Source: SIG299 sp964544055
GTDB taxonomy: Bacteria; Bacillota; Clostridia; Lachnospirales; Lachnospiraceae
Direction of reading: 5' to 3'
Length of the DNA: 64,000 bases
Assembly: GCA_964544055.1 (NCBI GenBank)
Contig: CAZJAA010000010.1
Span: 1-64,000 of the forward strand
Part shown: positions 25,784 through 34,770 of the stretch, piece by piece
Layout: each line of letters begins with the position of its first letter
Numbering within the stretch: the first letter of the stretch is position 1
Program-made: the position numbers and the translations under genes
The notes under the pieces: model-generated
What the model saw: the letters and a program-made list of their open reading frames with translations, nothing else
The model's database searches: none
What the model was told of the DNA's origin: nothing

Positions 25784-27824
25784 TCTTGTACACCACCTCT
25801 CCACAAATAGACTGAACAAAATCAAATACCTGAGACGCCAGTACATAAATGATGAATGCCAGCAGGCAGACAATCAAAATTGTAAACAGTGTCAGTAAAA
25901 TAATCTTTATGGTTTCCTTAACGGAATAATTGTTGATTTCCATAATGGATATGAAAATCAGTACTCCTACCCAGGTAAGCATTGCCAGATTACCGAAGCT
26001 TACGAAAAACTCTTCGTTGGCCGTTACTACATGGGAAAGTAAAAACAGTACCGGCTGAATGACAAGATATGGACCAAAGCTGTAAATGAGGGAGCAGTAA
26101 ATATGCTTAAATCTGCCTTCACCGTCATTGATGGTACACATTAAATAGTTACAGCTGACTACCAAAAGCAGTACTAAAACGATAAAACCGATGTCGGATA
26201 AAATATCGTATTCGCCCTCTCGTACTGTCTTGAACATAAAACCACAGAAATACTTGTTGATAATGTATTCTATCATTCCAATAACTAGCAGAAGGTTGGC
26301 ACTTAAAACAGATATTCTGCCCTCACGGCGGATACCGTAGCAGCCATCAATCGGATGTCTCATAAAGAAGAACATATAGCCCATCTGCTTCATTAGCTTT
26401 TTGCTTCTGATTTTATCAAGACCCCTTCTTAGCGGATCAAGAATATGCTTCTTTTTGTCTAATACATCGATTATCTTTTTGATTACAAACAACGCAATGC
26501 AGATGAGGAATACCGTTGCGAGGTTCTGTTTTAACCAGGTGTTTCTGATTTCCCAGAAAGAATCGGAATAGGTTTCATAGTCTTTGGCAAGCCTTGCATA
26601 TTTTAAGGAAGCCTCATAATTTTCTTCTTTAAACAGCGTCTTGCCCATTGCCATATTGGCATAATCAAACAAGTTGTTCATGCGGAGCACTTCGGTTAAT
26701 GGTTCTTTACTCTGCGTATAAAAACCCTTGGAAAACAAATACAGTGCTTCGTGCAGATGATTGGTAAACTCGGTCGGAGTATAAATAATAATCTGCTTTT
26801 TATCGGAGTCCAATACATAAATCTTATCGTCTTTATCTACCTGGATTGCTTCTGCCTTGGTAGAAAGACCGATACGCTGCATGCCGTCATCACTGCCGCC
26901 GAATACAAATAATAATTCACCGTCGTTATTGTATTCATAAATGTAACCCTGTTGGGATACCACATATACATTATCATGATTACCGACTGCCACGGCTGCC
27001 GGTACATCATCACACACATCCGGCTCAATCATATTGGAGCCTGCAATGTTCAGACGTTTTAAGGAATCCGCATTTTCACCTCGGGTTACCGTGTAAATCA
27101 GACCTTTTTCATCAATCGTCATATTGTCCGGAGTTGCCGGAATGTTGCCAAGCATCTTTGCTCTTGCAGAAGCCGGAAGAATGGCTCTCCAGATAATTCT
27201 CCACAAAGACGGATCCGTTGCATTTGTACCGAAATAGCCAAGGAATGTACCATCATCTACCGGGGATATCTGTACAATACCATTGGTATTGGATTCACAA
27301 ATGGCATAAATGGTACCGGACTTGTTTGCTACTATTTTTAATGGCAGGAAGTCCTGGGTTTCACCATACATCGCTTCGGTTGGTCTGTCGTAAGACTGAA
27401 TTAAGGTTCCGTCTTTATCAAATACCCAGATCATTCTGGCATCACGGTCAGCAACATAACAGGTGCGGTCTTCCGTGACATACATACCACGTGGTCCAAC
27501 GAAAATGTCTTCTCCAAAGCTGCCATAATAGTTTCCTTCGGTATCCGTAATAAGAACCCGCTTATTACCGCTGTCCAAGATATACATAGTACCATCGCTT
27601 AAAATGGTGAAATCAGTTGGTGCTTTCAGTGTTTCATCCCCAATTTTATTGATGGTGCCATACGGCAGATACGCCGTCTGTGTTTCAATTACAGAACCAT
27701 AACCGTCTACGGTATAGGTTTTATATGGTGCCGCTGCCAAGGCAGACACCGGTTCTGCAAAAAATCCCATTGTTAAGAGAAGTGCAAGCAATGAGACAAA
27801 AAGTTTTTTTACTTTCTTATTCAT
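25773..27824 (-). CDS. NHL-propeller/YIP1-family membrane protein
   Basis: 683 aa. It has a signal peptide (to about residue 31), then repeated NHL-type blades at 45-350 (PTDFTILSDGTMYILDSGNK, VGPRGMYVTEDRTCYVADRD and so on), forming an extracellular beta-propeller. Residues 360-420 look TPR-like (FSKGFYTQSKEPLTEVLRMN). A membrane span follows near 430-450, then a C-terminal set of four or five spans of the YIP1 type. It lies between the two permease pairs, with 17-base and overlapping junctions. The propeller may contact polysaccharide or the binding proteins; that is inference, as no function is established for these fusions to my knowledge. Confidence 0.8.
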   Translation of the reverse strand: MNKKVKKLFVSLLALLLTMGFFAEPVSALAAAPYKTYTVDGYGSVIETQTAYLPYGTINKIGDETLKAPTDFTILSDGTMYILDSGNKRVLITDTEGNYYGSFGEDIFVGPRGMYVTEDRTCYVADRDARMIWVFDKDGTLIQSYDRPTEAMYGETQDFLPLKIVANKSGTIYAICESNTNGIVQISPVDDGTFLGYFGTNATDPSLWRIIWRAILPASARAKMLGNIPATPDNMTIDEKGLIYTVTRGENADSLKRLNIAGSNMIEPDVCDDVPAAVAVGNHDNVYVVSQQGYIYEYNNDGELLFVFGGSDDGMQRIGLSTKAEAIQVDKDDKIYVLDSDKKQIIIYTPTEFTNHLHEALYLFSKGFYTQSKEPLTEVLRMNNLFDYANMAMGKTLFKEENYEASLKYARLAKDYETYSDSFWEIRNTWLKQNLATVFLICIALFVIKKIIDVLDKKKHILDPLRRGLDKIRSKKLMKQMGYMFFFMRHPIDGCYGIRREGRISVLSANLLLVIGMIEYIINKYFCGFMFKTVREGEYDILSDIGFIVLVLLLVVSCNYLMCTINDGEGRFKHIYCSLIYSFGPYLVIQPVLFLLSHVVTANEEFFVSFGNLAMLTWVGVLIFISIMEINNYSVKETIKIILLTLFTILIVCLLAFIIYVLASQVFDFVQSICGEVVYKIGN

Positions 27825-27841
27825 ATGTTGTCCTCTCTTTA

Positions 27842-28717
27842 CTATTTAATACCGGAATGTGCCATGGTGTTCATAACCTTATTCTGTAAGATACAGAACA
27901 AAACAAGGTTTGGTATGAACATTAAAAGCGATGCCGCCGCCTGGACACCCTGACCAGCTACGCTGTTACCGTTGGCACTCGCCAGTGTGTTCATGTAGAA
28001 GGCGAGTGACTTTAAGCCTTCGTCATTGATGTAATAATTGGATGCTTCCAGATTGGTCCATACCTGCTGGAATACTAAGATTGCAGCAGTGGCAAGAGCC
28101 GGCTTAACCATCGGAAGAATAATCTTTACATATACATGTAGCTCGGTTGCACCGTCCATGTATGCCGCTTCGATTAAGGAGTCCGGTACGGTATCTACGA
28201 ACTGTTTTAACAGGAAAACAGATACCGGAAGCGGAATCAGCGGTAAAATCTGTGACCAGTAGGTGTCGGTAAGTCCAAAGAAGTTTACAACCAGATATCT
28301 TGGAATCATTACTGCTACCGGTACAAACATCAGAGCGAGCTGGTTTAAATTAAATACAAAATCTCTGCCCTTAAACTTTAACTTCGACATAGCGTAAGCA
28401 GCTGCCGAAGAAAGAATCATGGATGAGAATACAACACTCACCGTAATAATCAGACTGTTAAATACATATTTGCTTAACGGAATACCTGCCGAACGTGATG
28501 CCTTAAACAACTGTCGGAAGTTATCCAGTGTCGGATTTGTCGTAATAAACTTTGGTGGGAATGCGAACAGTTCTTCCATTGGTTTAAACGCATGGAAAAT
28601 AATGAACACAATCGGAAGTCCCGTAATCAGAGCCAAAGGAATTACAAACAGATACAGCTTAATCTGACCTTTTTCAAATTTATCAGGGTTCATGCGATGT
28701 CCCTTATACGCAGCCAT
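27842..28717 (-). CDS. Carbohydrate ABC transporter permease (MalG type), first pair
   Basis: 291 aa with six predicted spans and the EAA loop IEAAYMDGATELHVYVKIIL at about residue 180. AAGGAGG precedes the ATG. It is 17 bases after its MalF-type partner and 17 bases before the NHL/YIP1 gene. It is a separate paralogue from the 21591-22592 permease rather than a duplicate, since the two diverge through most of their length. Confidence 0.92.
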   Translation of the reverse strand: MAAYKGHRMNPDKFEKGQIKLYLFVIPLALITGLPIVFIIFHAFKPMEELFAFPPKFITTNPTLDNFRQLFKASRSAGIPLSKYVFNSLIITVSVVFSSMILSSAAAYAMSKLKFKGRDFVFNLNQLALMFVPVAVMIPRYLVVNFFGLTDTYWSQILPLIPLPVSVFLLKQFVDTVPDSLIEAAYMDGATELHVYVKIILPMVKPALATAAILVFQQVWTNLEASNYYINDEGLKSLAFYMNTLASANGNSVAGQGVQAAASLLMFIPNLVLFCILQNKVMNTMAHSGIK

Positions 28718-28734
28718 TTGTTTTTCCTCCTTCC

Positions 28735-29652
28735 TTACTCTTTCTCACCAAACAGCTTTGTGCTGACCTTGGAGAAAATCTGTACAATTAACAACAACGC
28801 TACCGAAACCGCAGCAGCATAACCCATTTCGTAACGGATGAAGCCATAGTCTTCAATATGGTTTACAATGAGCTGTGCAGCGTAACCCGGTGTTGGATTT
28901 CCGGCAAGCATAGTGCTGACCGAACCGTTCTGGAATGCATTTACTATCTGCATAACTGCGGCGAACAGCATCTGCGGCTTCATACTTGGAATGGTAATAT
29001 AAATCATTTCTTGAAAACGGTTTTTTACACCGTCAATGGCCGCTGCTTCATAGAGGCTTTCATCCACATTAAGTAAGCCTGCCAGAATGGATAAGAAGCC
29101 GACACCCATGCTGCTCCATAAACCGATGATAATAACAATTGGAAGTAGGTAGTTTGCATTCGTCAGCCAGATGATTGGTTCGTTGATGATGCCGATTTCC
29201 ATCAGCCAGCTGTTGATGTACCCGGTCTGGTCGCCGGTAAACATAATCTTCCAGAGCACCGACATAGCAACACCTGCCGTCATGCTCGGCGAATATAAAA
29301 TCAATGCTAAAATCGTTCTCGGCCACTTGGTTAAGTTAGCCAGTGCCCACGCCAGCAGGAAAGAAAGTACATAACCTCCCACGCCGACGATTAAGGCATA
29401 TTTTACAGTGTTCGGTAATACATACTGCATGAACACTTCATCGCTGGTCAAAAGATTGATATAATTCAAAAAGCCGACAAAGCTTGGAAACTGAATTGTA
29501 TCAAAGTTGGTAAAGGACAGAACAACCGCCATAACAACCGGAGCCAGGATGAAGATGGCAAACAGTATGGTATAAGGTCCTAAAAAGAGATAGCCGGCTT
29601 TATTAAATTGGGACTTTCTTGCTACCCTGGACCAGGATTTCTTTTTACTCAT
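28735..29652 (-). CDS. Carbohydrate ABC transporter permease (MalF type), first pair
   Basis: 305 aa with a basic N-terminus (MSKKKSWSRVARKSQ) and six predicted spans. The EAA loop is LYEAAAIDGVKNRFQEMIYI at about residue 205. It follows the large binding-protein gene by 69 bases and begins the first permease pair. It lacks the long extra N-terminal spans and periplasmic domain of E. coli MalF, as is usual for Firmicutes sugar permeases. Confidence 0.92.
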   Translation of the reverse strand: MSKKKSWSRVARKSQFNKAGYLFLGPYTILFAIFILAPVVMAVVLSFTNFDTIQFPSFVGFLNYINLLTSDEVFMQYVLPNTVKYALIVGVGGYVLSFLLAWALANLTKWPRTILALILYSPSMTAGVAMSVLWKIMFTGDQTGYINSWLMEIGIINEPIIWLTNANYLLPIVIIIGLWSSMGVGFLSILAGLLNVDESLYEAAAIDGVKNRFQEMIYITIPSMKPQMLFAAVMQIVNAFQNGSVSTMLAGNPTPGYAAQLIVNHIEDYGFIRYEMGYAAAVSVALLLIVQIFSKVSTKLFGEKE

Positions 29653-29721
29653 TTTGTTTTCCCTCTCTTATTTCAGTGCATCGTTTTGCAAACAACCGGA
29701 AGCTTTTATCCGGTTTCTGCA

Positions 29722-32709
29722 CTAGCGGTTCAAGATTTCTTTTACCTGTTCTACCGAAGGAACGATATATTCTTTCAGGATGGTTCCTTCGCTGTCAATA
29801 TATCCAAATTCCTCCAGTTTTCGGTTTGTTTCCCTGTTTACTGTCTTTACTACATCATCAATACGTGAGCGAAGGTTTTCACCATCTACAACGACGTTAT
29901 TGAAGGCATTGCTCAATTCACGCTCCAGCATATAACTTCCTAAAAGTCTTGGAGACTCTAAAATGTAAGAAGCCTGCTCCATGACAATTTCCTTGTCGGA
30001 GGTTGGGAACGGAAGCATTGCAAACGCTTCCAGATTTGCTGTTGGCCAGATATATTCATCACCATACATAATCTGAAGCATCTGTCCGAATTCTGCCTGA
30101 ACCTCTGCTGAAGACCACCAGCACATGAATTTCCATGCTTTCTGTTCTCTTTCGTCATCTGATGTAAACATCACGGTACTTTCGGCCCCGCCGGACATAT
30201 AGCGGTAAACCTGTGATTCGCCGTTTTCGTCCACAGCTTCTACGCCAGGAATGAGGGCAATACTCCAAGAATTTGCAATTTCAGGAGCTGCATTTAAAAT
30301 CAGGTTGTAGGAGTTGAAGTCTGCAATACCAATCGGCAGGTCACCATTTCTGAAATGCTGGTAGAAGTTTGGCACATCCACCGGCAAATCATACAGAGTA
30401 AACAGCTCGGTCAGCTGGGTAAAGCCTTCGATGCTTGCTTCACTGTCTACCATAAGCTCCTGTGCTGTGGTTCCATACAAAGTTCCGCCGTTCTGGAAAA
30501 TTAACGGTGTGGTTCCGTGGAAGTTTCGCATTGCCAGCATGGATGCCGTCGGATAATACACATTTAAGCCTCTCATCTGCAAATCAGGAAGCATGGCAAT
30601 CAGTTCATCCATGGTATCCGGAACTTCCAGACCGATTTTTTCAAGCACGTCGGTTCGATAGAACATAACGTAAAAGTTCATAGTCTCCGGCAGGGAATAC
30701 AATCCGTCACCGATGACGCTCGGAACCAAAAGTCCGTCGCTGTATCTTCCGAAGATTTCTTTATAATTGTCAAACTTGGTTAAATCAACGAGTGCGCCAC
30801 GCGTACCAAGTTCAAACGGAATTGCATAGTTAATACCGGTTGCAATATCCGGTGTGTCGCCGGAGGCATTGGAAAGTACCAGTTTGTTGGCATCCGTCAT
30901 AATGGACAAATCCACTTCTACGCCTGTGGTTGGCGTAAATTGCTCGTCAATCATTTTCTGCATGATTTCTACATACTGTCTTGGGCGGTTTACCCATACC
31001 TGAATGTGTTCTTCATTTACGTTGGTTGCAGAATAGGACTGACCGAAAAAGGAGTAGAAAAACCTTTTTATCGACATCCACAAAGACTGAAACCAGTTCA
31101 GTCCGGTCGGAAGCTTTGCATCTTCCTGATAAATGTAAATCCGGTCGATGGAAAGAATGTTTTTGTTGATTAAGTCCACAAAGTTTGCAATCTGTGTGTT
31201 GATGGAGTTTACGCTGGTGGATAATTCATCTACACGATAAATAAGCTCATCCGGCTCATCTCCCAACGTTTTCAGCTGCTTTGCCGCAATACCGAGATAA
31301 GCAAAGGCTGCAACATCTTCTGCTTTTTTCGCTTTCACACCCGGAAGAAGTGCTGCCTGCTCCATCAGGCTGTTTAGCTGGTCTACCCAGGAATACAAAC
31401 GCTCCTGTACGTCCGGAATATAGCGTGTCAGTTTTAAGTCACGGTATTTGTCCTTATTCGTTCCGGCTACCTTTGTAACCTCTAAGGAAAGGTCGTTAAT
31501 GCCGTTCATGATTTCGTCTACCGTTTCCAATGCAAAACGAAGATATTCTGCACTGATGGAAAGAGAAATTGTATGTACGCCTTCTTCCAGATAAACACTC
31601 AACTCGTTTCCATCTGTATCTTTTAAGGCAGTGGTTTTATACTTTTTTGTGTATGCCATCGGATAAGCACGGAATGCTTCGTTTGGCAGGCTGCCGTCTA
31701 CCTTGAAATCAAGATAAACAGGGAAGTCACTCTTTTCGCCCTGAAGGTAATTCATTCCAATGTAATAATAGCCTGCCTTTTCAACCGTAAACTGGTAGGT
31801 TATGGTCTGTCCAGCAGTATCAAAGGAATCTCCGTCCAGAATGTTCAGCACACGTTCTTTGGAAGAAAGCGGGCTAATTCTGGAATCATATTCACCAGCA
31901 GAGTGAATGGAGGAATCGTTTCTTTCAAAAAAGTCTTCCGCCTCAATTGTAATCAGTTCTTTGCCGGCTGCCTTTTCAGAGCCCGTATATGCTGCTATTG
32001 TTTCCGGTGCAGCCAGAGAAACATTACCAAGAAGTACTGTGCCCTCACTCATGGATATTTCCAGTGTGTGGGTTCCCTTTGTCAAGGAAACCTTTAATGG
32101 TTCGGAATATCGGTAGCTGGCATCCATTAGGTACTTGCTTTCCCACGTTTTATCTTTTTCCGGCATAGTCACGATTTCGTTGCCGTAACGGTCTAAATCT
32201 GTGACTCCATCCGTAATCCATGTTGTTTCGAATTTTAAGTTTCTTGCTTCATAAAATGGATATTCTTCATCCACTTTCACGGATAATTCAATCGGAAGAA
32301 TGGAATCATCATAGGAAAGGTAATCAAACTGCAACCAGTATAACGCTGTTTCCGGAGCATCAATTGTGAGCTTGACGGTATCTCCTACTGCCATTTGAAC
32401 CACGTCGTTTTTATAGCCCCGGTTCTGATTTGTCAGCATTTCGCCATAAGCCGCATCCAGCACCTGGTCAATGGTAAATTCCTTTGTTTCTCCCTTGTAA
32501 TCCACTGCGGTGTAGCCGGTGCTTACCTTGCTGTAGCTTGTGGTAAGCCGTTCTACGCTATACGATGTTGAAGAAGCTTCTGTTATATTTTCCGAAGCAC
32601 TTTCTTCTGCGGCATTTGCAGTAAGCGATGCCGCGCCCGTACATGGCTGCAGCAGAAACGTTGATAACACGGTCATTGCAACCGCTCTTTTTAACCACTT
32701 CTGCTTCAT
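29722..32709 (-). CDS. Large ABC binding protein fused to carbohydrate-binding-like modules
   Basis: 995 aa from the ATG at 32709 (GGAATGGAGA upstream). It has a Sec signal peptide cleaved near NAA-EE, with no lipobox. Residues 60-240 and 250-400 are two beta-sandwich modules resembling CBM6/35-type domains (ELITIEAEDFFERNDSS; YQFTVEKAGYYYIGMNY). Residues 410-560 are helical with a hydrophobic, possibly membrane-associated stretch (WFQSLWMSIKRFFYSFFGQ). From about 575 to 970 it is a complete solute-binding domain (QVWVNRPRQYVEIMQKM ... SLPETMNFYVMFYRTDVL). This is about twice the length of a usual binding protein. It precedes the first permease pair. Confidence 0.85.
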   Translation of the reverse strand: MKQKWLKRAVAMTVLSTFLLQPCTGAASLTANAAEESASENITEASSTSYSVERLTTSYSKVSTGYTAVDYKGETKEFTIDQVLDAAYGEMLTNQNRGYKNDVVQMAVGDTVKLTIDAPETALYWLQFDYLSYDDSILPIELSVKVDEEYPFYEARNLKFETTWITDGVTDLDRYGNEIVTMPEKDKTWESKYLMDASYRYSEPLKVSLTKGTHTLEISMSEGTVLLGNVSLAAPETIAAYTGSEKAAGKELITIEAEDFFERNDSSIHSAGEYDSRISPLSSKERVLNILDGDSFDTAGQTITYQFTVEKAGYYYIGMNYLQGEKSDFPVYLDFKVDGSLPNEAFRAYPMAYTKKYKTTALKDTDGNELSVYLEEGVHTISLSISAEYLRFALETVDEIMNGINDLSLEVTKVAGTNKDKYRDLKLTRYIPDVQERLYSWVDQLNSLMEQAALLPGVKAKKAEDVAAFAYLGIAAKQLKTLGDEPDELIYRVDELSTSVNSINTQIANFVDLINKNILSIDRIYIYQEDAKLPTGLNWFQSLWMSIKRFFYSFFGQSYSATNVNEEHIQVWVNRPRQYVEIMQKMIDEQFTPTTGVEVDLSIMTDANKLVLSNASGDTPDIATGINYAIPFELGTRGALVDLTKFDNYKEIFGRYSDGLLVPSVIGDGLYSLPETMNFYVMFYRTDVLEKIGLEVPDTMDELIAMLPDLQMRGLNVYYPTASMLAMRNFHGTTPLIFQNGGTLYGTTAQELMVDSEASIEGFTQLTELFTLYDLPVDVPNFYQHFRNGDLPIGIADFNSYNLILNAAPEIANSWSIALIPGVEAVDENGESQVYRYMSGGAESTVMFTSDDEREQKAWKFMCWWSSAEVQAEFGQMLQIMYGDEYIWPTANLEAFAMLPFPTSDKEIVMEQASYILESPRLLGSYMLERELSNAFNNVVVDGENLRSRIDDVVKTVNRETNRKLEEFGYIDSEGTILKEYIVPSVEQVKEILNR

Positions 32710-32718
32710 GTTATTCTC

Positions 32719-32810
32719 CATTCCGGAACGTTTTTTTGCGACAGGCGAACAGAAATTTGCGCAGGCGATTTCTGTTCTGCCATCAGGGACTGTTTGTGAC
32801 GCTCCGGCAC
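32719..32810. repeat. Approximately 95-bp palindromic leader repeat, copy A
   Basis: This copy is strongly similar to 60145-60240 from CATTCCGGA-CG-TTTTTTT to GTGACG-TCC-GCAC. Its centre is an imperfect stem, CAGAAAT/ATTTCTG extended outward. It ends at the ribosome binding site of the large binding-protein gene. Confidence 0.65.
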
Positions 32811-32818
32811 TAACAGCC

Positions 32819-32853
32819 GTGTGAAGAATAAGCTATCGAGCTTATTTTCACAC
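32819..32853. terminator. Hairpin between GH51 and binding-protein genes
   Basis: GTGTGAAGAATAAGCT pairs with AGCTTATTTTCACAC around a 4-base loop, with one bulge, 22 bases after the GH51 stop. No T-run follows on the minus strand. It is a likely mRNA stabiliser or attenuator, giving separate levels of enzyme and transporter. Confidence 0.5.
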
Positions 32854-32874
32854 TGTTCTCGTCTTGTTTACCAT

Positions 32875-34377
32875 TTATTTCACGGTAACTTCCAGATGCA
32901 GCACGCTGCATGCAGGAATTGTAAACATCAGTTTGTTCTCGTTAATGGTGCATCCGGTAAAATCTTCCGGCATAACCGTTTCCGGTGCATCAAAGGTATT
33001 ATGGGCATGCATCTCATTTGTAAGAACCGTGCCCTTTACTTCCGTAATTGCTGCTTCTGCAAGCTGGGCTTCAATTTCATAGCTTCCCGTTGCAGAAAGA
33101 TTCGTCATGGTGATATGAATTTTTCCATCCGTGCCTAAGGAAACCGATTCATTTAAGTTTGGAACCTTGTTCTGTTCGGTGCCAATAGTTTTTGTTTCTA
33201 TATAGCTATCAAGAAGTTCTGCTCCCTGATGACAGTTGTACATTTTAAATACATGATAGGTTGGTGTGAGAAGCATTTTTGCTCCTTCGGTTAAGATAAC
33301 CGACTGAAGCACATTTACCATCTGTGCAATGTTTGCCATTTTAACACGATCACAATGCTTGTTGAAAATGTTTAAGTTGATTCCGGCAACCAGGGCATCT
33401 CTCATGGTGTTTTGCTGATATAAGAAGCCCGGGTTTGTACCAGGTTCTACATCAAACCAGGTGCCCCATTCATCAATAATCATGCCAACTTTATGCTCTT
33501 TATCGTATTTATCCATGATGGCGCTGTGATGTTTAATGAGTTCTTCTATGTACAGCGTTTTTGATAAGGTCTGATACCACATTTCCTCATCAAATTCCGT
33601 TGCACTTCCTTTGTTTTCCCATCCGCCCGGATGCGTGTAATAATGAAGAGAAAGTCCGTCCATAAAGCCGTGCAGCCATGCCGGTGAATCAAAACAGGTC
33701 TCCATAACCTTATCTGTCCACTTATAATCATCTACGTTGGCACCGCAGGCAATTTTGAAAATTGGACGGTCACTGTGATAATTTCTGACATAAGTTTGAT
33801 ATCTTCTGTATTCATTTGCATAATAGGCTGGTGTCATGTTACCGCCGCAGCCCCAGTTTTCATTGCCAACGCCGAAATAGTCAACTGTCCAGGATTTTTC
33901 ACTGCCGTTTTCTTTTCTCAGGTTTGCCATTGGAGAAACACCGTCAAAGGTCATATACTCAACCCACTCGCTCATTTCCTGAACCGTGCCGGAACCGAGA
34001 TTGCCGTTGATGTAGGTTTTACAGCCAAGCTGCTTACAAAGCTCCATAAATTCGTGGGTACCGAAGCTGTTGTCTTCAACCACACCGCCCCAGTGGGTAT
34101 TAATCATTTTCTTTCTTTTTTCTTTTGGTCCGATCCCATCTTTCCAGTGATATTCATCTGCAAAGCATCCGCCCGGCCAACGAAGTACCGGAACCTTCAT
34201 TTCCTTTAATGCTGCAACTACATCATTTCTCATTCCGTTTGTATTCGGAATTTCGGAATTTTCTCCTACATAGATACCTTCATAGATGCAGCGACCCAGA
34301 TGCTCTGAGAAGTGTCCCTGAAGTTCCGGGTTAATATGTCCCAGTTGTCTTTGGGTGTTGACAAATAATTTAAACAT
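32875..34377 (-). CDS. abfA: Alpha-L-arabinofuranosidase, GH51
   Basis: 500 aa, the usual GH51 length, with no signal peptide, so cytoplasmic. A TIM barrel is followed by a C-terminal jelly roll. Signatures: LQGHFSEHLGRCIYEGIYVG near the N-terminus, VLRWPGGCFADEYHWKDGIG at about 65, GVGNENWGCGG at about 170 (acid/base Glu) and MIIDEWGTWFD at about 300 (nucleophile Glu). It removes terminal arabinofuranosyl groups from arabino-oligosaccharides, complementing the GH43 enzymes downstream. GGAGGAACAGG precedes the ATG. It is the first gene after the divergent regulator and has its own promoter at 34517-34546. Confidence 0.95.
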   Translation of the reverse strand: MFKLFVNTQRQLGHINPELQGHFSEHLGRCIYEGIYVGENSEIPNTNGMRNDVVAALKEMKVPVLRWPGGCFADEYHWKDGIGPKEKRKKMINTHWGGVVEDNSFGTHEFMELCKQLGCKTYINGNLGSGTVQEMSEWVEYMTFDGVSPMANLRKENGSEKSWTVDYFGVGNENWGCGGNMTPAYYANEYRRYQTYVRNYHSDRPIFKIACGANVDDYKWTDKVMETCFDSPAWLHGFMDGLSLHYYTHPGGWENKGSATEFDEEMWYQTLSKTLYIEELIKHHSAIMDKYDKEHKVGMIIDEWGTWFDVEPGTNPGFLYQQNTMRDALVAGINLNIFNKHCDRVKMANIAQMVNVLQSVILTEGAKMLLTPTYHVFKMYNCHQGAELLDSYIETKTIGTEQNKVPNLNESVSLGTDGKIHITMTNLSATGSYEIEAQLAEAAITEVKGTVLTNEMHAHNTFDAPETVMPEDFTGCTINENKLMFTIPACSVLHLEVTVK

Positions 34378-34414
34378 AAACCTGTTCCTCCGTTTGGCTT
34401 TTTTTGTACATTTC

Positions 34415-34473
34415 GACTAAATTTAGTTTCACTGAAAACTAAAACTCTCCATTTTTTCAAACGTTTTCGTTTG
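34415..34473. promoter_or_regulatory. Operator-like palindromes in the GH51 leader
   Basis: There are three nested palindromes between the promoter and the GH51 start: ACTAAATTTAGT (34416-34427, perfect), TTTAGTTT-N6-AAACTAAA (34422-34443) and CAAACG-TTTT-CGTTTG (34458-34473). The GACTAAATT core recurs at the -35 of the divergent regulator promoter. They are candidates for the ArsR-type regulator and possibly a second (LacI/CcpA-like) factor. Confidence 0.5.
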
Positions 34474-34516
34474 TTTGTATTTCACTTTTTGCTCAACTAT
34501 TAACGTTTTCTCTTAA

Positions 34517-34546
34517 ATTATACCATTAGATACCTACTTTCGTCAA
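34517..34546 (-). promoter_or_regulatory. Sigma-A promoter of the arabinan locus
   Basis: Minus-strand TTGACG, 18 bases, TATAAT. The predicted start leaves a leader of about 130 bases before GH51, carrying the operator-like palindromes. Confidence 0.7.
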
Positions 34547-34648
34547 GAGGTAATAGTAGTAATTTTTCATCTGGATGTCAAAAAAACATTCTCATTTTTG
34601 TGCAAAATGCCCAAAATAATTTTTAGCGAAAACTTTATCATTTAATCA

Positions 34649-34677
34649 TTGACTAAATTACGTCTTTCATTTATAAT
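34649..34677 (+). promoter_or_regulatory. Sigma-A promoter of the ArsR-type regulator
   Basis: Plus-strand TTGACT, 17 bases, TATAAT. The -35 overlaps GACTAAATT, also found in the GH51 leader, suggesting autoregulation. Confidence 0.75.
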
Positions 34678-34719
34678 AAGAATTAACTTTTTACTTAAAC
34701 TTTTATTTACTTTTTATTT

Positions 34720-34745
34720 AAGCATAAAACCTTAAGTTTATGCTT
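34720..34745 (+). promoter_or_regulatory. Palindrome in the regulator leader
   Basis: AAGCATAAA and TTTATGCTT form a perfect 9-bp inverted repeat around CTTAAG, ending 25 bases before the regulator ATG. It could be an operator or a leader hairpin. Confidence 0.45.
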
Positions 34746-34770
34746 GATAACACAGAAACGGAGGAGTCCC

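Noticed and set aside
34458..34473. Definite catabolite-responsive (cre) element
   Set aside because: CAAACG-TTTT-CGTTTG is a perfect palindrome but does not match the cre consensus spacing well; it is kept only as an operator-like site.
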